Below are positions 63,819 to 64,000 of a stretch of DNA of 64,000 bases, one piece after another. Origin of the DNA: Streptosporangium sp. NBC_01495 (lineage in GTDB: Bacteria; Actinomycetota; Actinomycetes; Streptosporangiales; Streptosporangiaceae); assembly GCF_036250735.1 (NCBI RefSeq), contig NZ_CP109430.1, positions 9,920,001 through 9,984,000 of the forward strand, read 5' to 3'. The notes beneath the pieces are model-generated. The model searched no databases, was not told the DNA's origin, and saw only the letters and a list, made by a program, of their open reading frames with translations. The first letter of the stretch is position 1. Each line of letters begins with the position of its first letter. A program made the position numbers and the translations under genes.

Positions 63819-64000
63819 TGACGGCGCAGCAGACCGCTGGAATTTCTCCGGCTGCCAGGATCCTGATGGCTCCGATCCGGTTCTACCGGGCCTTCGTGAG
63901 CCCTCTGCTGGGTCCCCGTTGCCGCTTCCACCCCTCGTGCAGTGCCTACGGCCTCGAAGCCGTGGCCGTTCACGGCGCGCTGCGCGGCACATGGTTGACG
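63815..64000 (+). CDS. yidD: membrane protein insertion efficiency factor YidD (3' end outside window)
   Basis: 62 codons are visible and open at the right edge. The core IRFYRAFVSPLLGPRCRFHPSCSAY is diagnostic of YidD. The protein assists YidC-dependent insertion; yidC would be expected next. ATG 63815 overlaps the rnpA stop; ATG 63818 is an alternative. Confidence 0.95.
   Translation, partial: MMTAQQTAGISPAARILMAPIRFYRAFVSPLLGPRCRFHPSCSAYGLEAVAVHGALRGTWLT

Overview
This 64 kb window is high-GC actinobacterial chromosome around the replication origin. The right end has the origin gene order yidD-rnpA-rpmH / dnaA-dnaN-(DUF849)-gnd-recF-DUF721-gyrB-gyrA-DUF3566-tRNA-Ile. GTG and TTG starts are common, genes often overlap by 4 bases (ATGA or GTGA), and large LuxR-type regulators, two-component pairs and TetR/MarR repressors are abundant. 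A filamentous actinomycete of the Streptosporangiaceae type is my inference; no rRNA or species marker in the window proves it.

Region by region: 0-1.6 kb holds a partner-switching (STAS / RsbW-like ATPase) module. 1.8-5.2 kb is a TetR-controlled ABC exporter with a 38-bp operator. 5.4-8.4 kb is a complete P450 electron chain (3Fe-4S ferredoxin, ferredoxin reductase, P450), followed by a small secreted calcium-repeat protein and a secreted class I cholesterol oxidase (to 11.2 kb). 11.3-14.9 kb is a MacB-type efflux operon with adaptor and lipoprotein, preceded by seven 16-bp repeats. 15.2-18.9 kb has a secreted TAP-like peptidase divergent from a two-component pair. 19.2-25.6 kb has a hydrolase and two tandem giant LuxR (LAL) regulators. 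25.7-34.7 kb is a run of regulator/oxidoreductase pairs (MarR/SDR, TPP enzyme, SDR, DUF2332, TetR/aldo-keto reductase, NmrA-like), several with clear palindromic operators. 35.2-38.6 kb is a second two-component pair with a membrane-anchored serine hydrolase.

38.8-49.6 kb is an integration hot spot. It contains IS and integrase scars and a set of 5'- or 3'-truncated genes (HTH/PLD regulator, P450, integrase, IS5 transposase, CheB-like, DNA methyltransferase). Among these sit intact genes: a patatin / monooxygenase-like / TIGR03086 operon with its divergent TetR, a tiny secreted two-cysteine peptide, and a DinB protein. A 44-bp copy of the 3' half of tRNA-Ile lies 3026 bp from the intact tRNA-Ile gene, so a small tRNA-integrated element (NUDIX, HTH-TPR regulator, two small orphan proteins) is bracketed by att-like repeats. 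Integrase-arm-like repeats lie just outside it.

49.7-64 kb is the conserved core. DnaA boxes cluster on both sides of dnaA. GyrA carries alanine at the residue-94 (E. coli 87) position that is normally acidic and is a classical quinolone-resistance site. A beta-keto acid cleavage enzyme gene is translationally coupled to dnaN.
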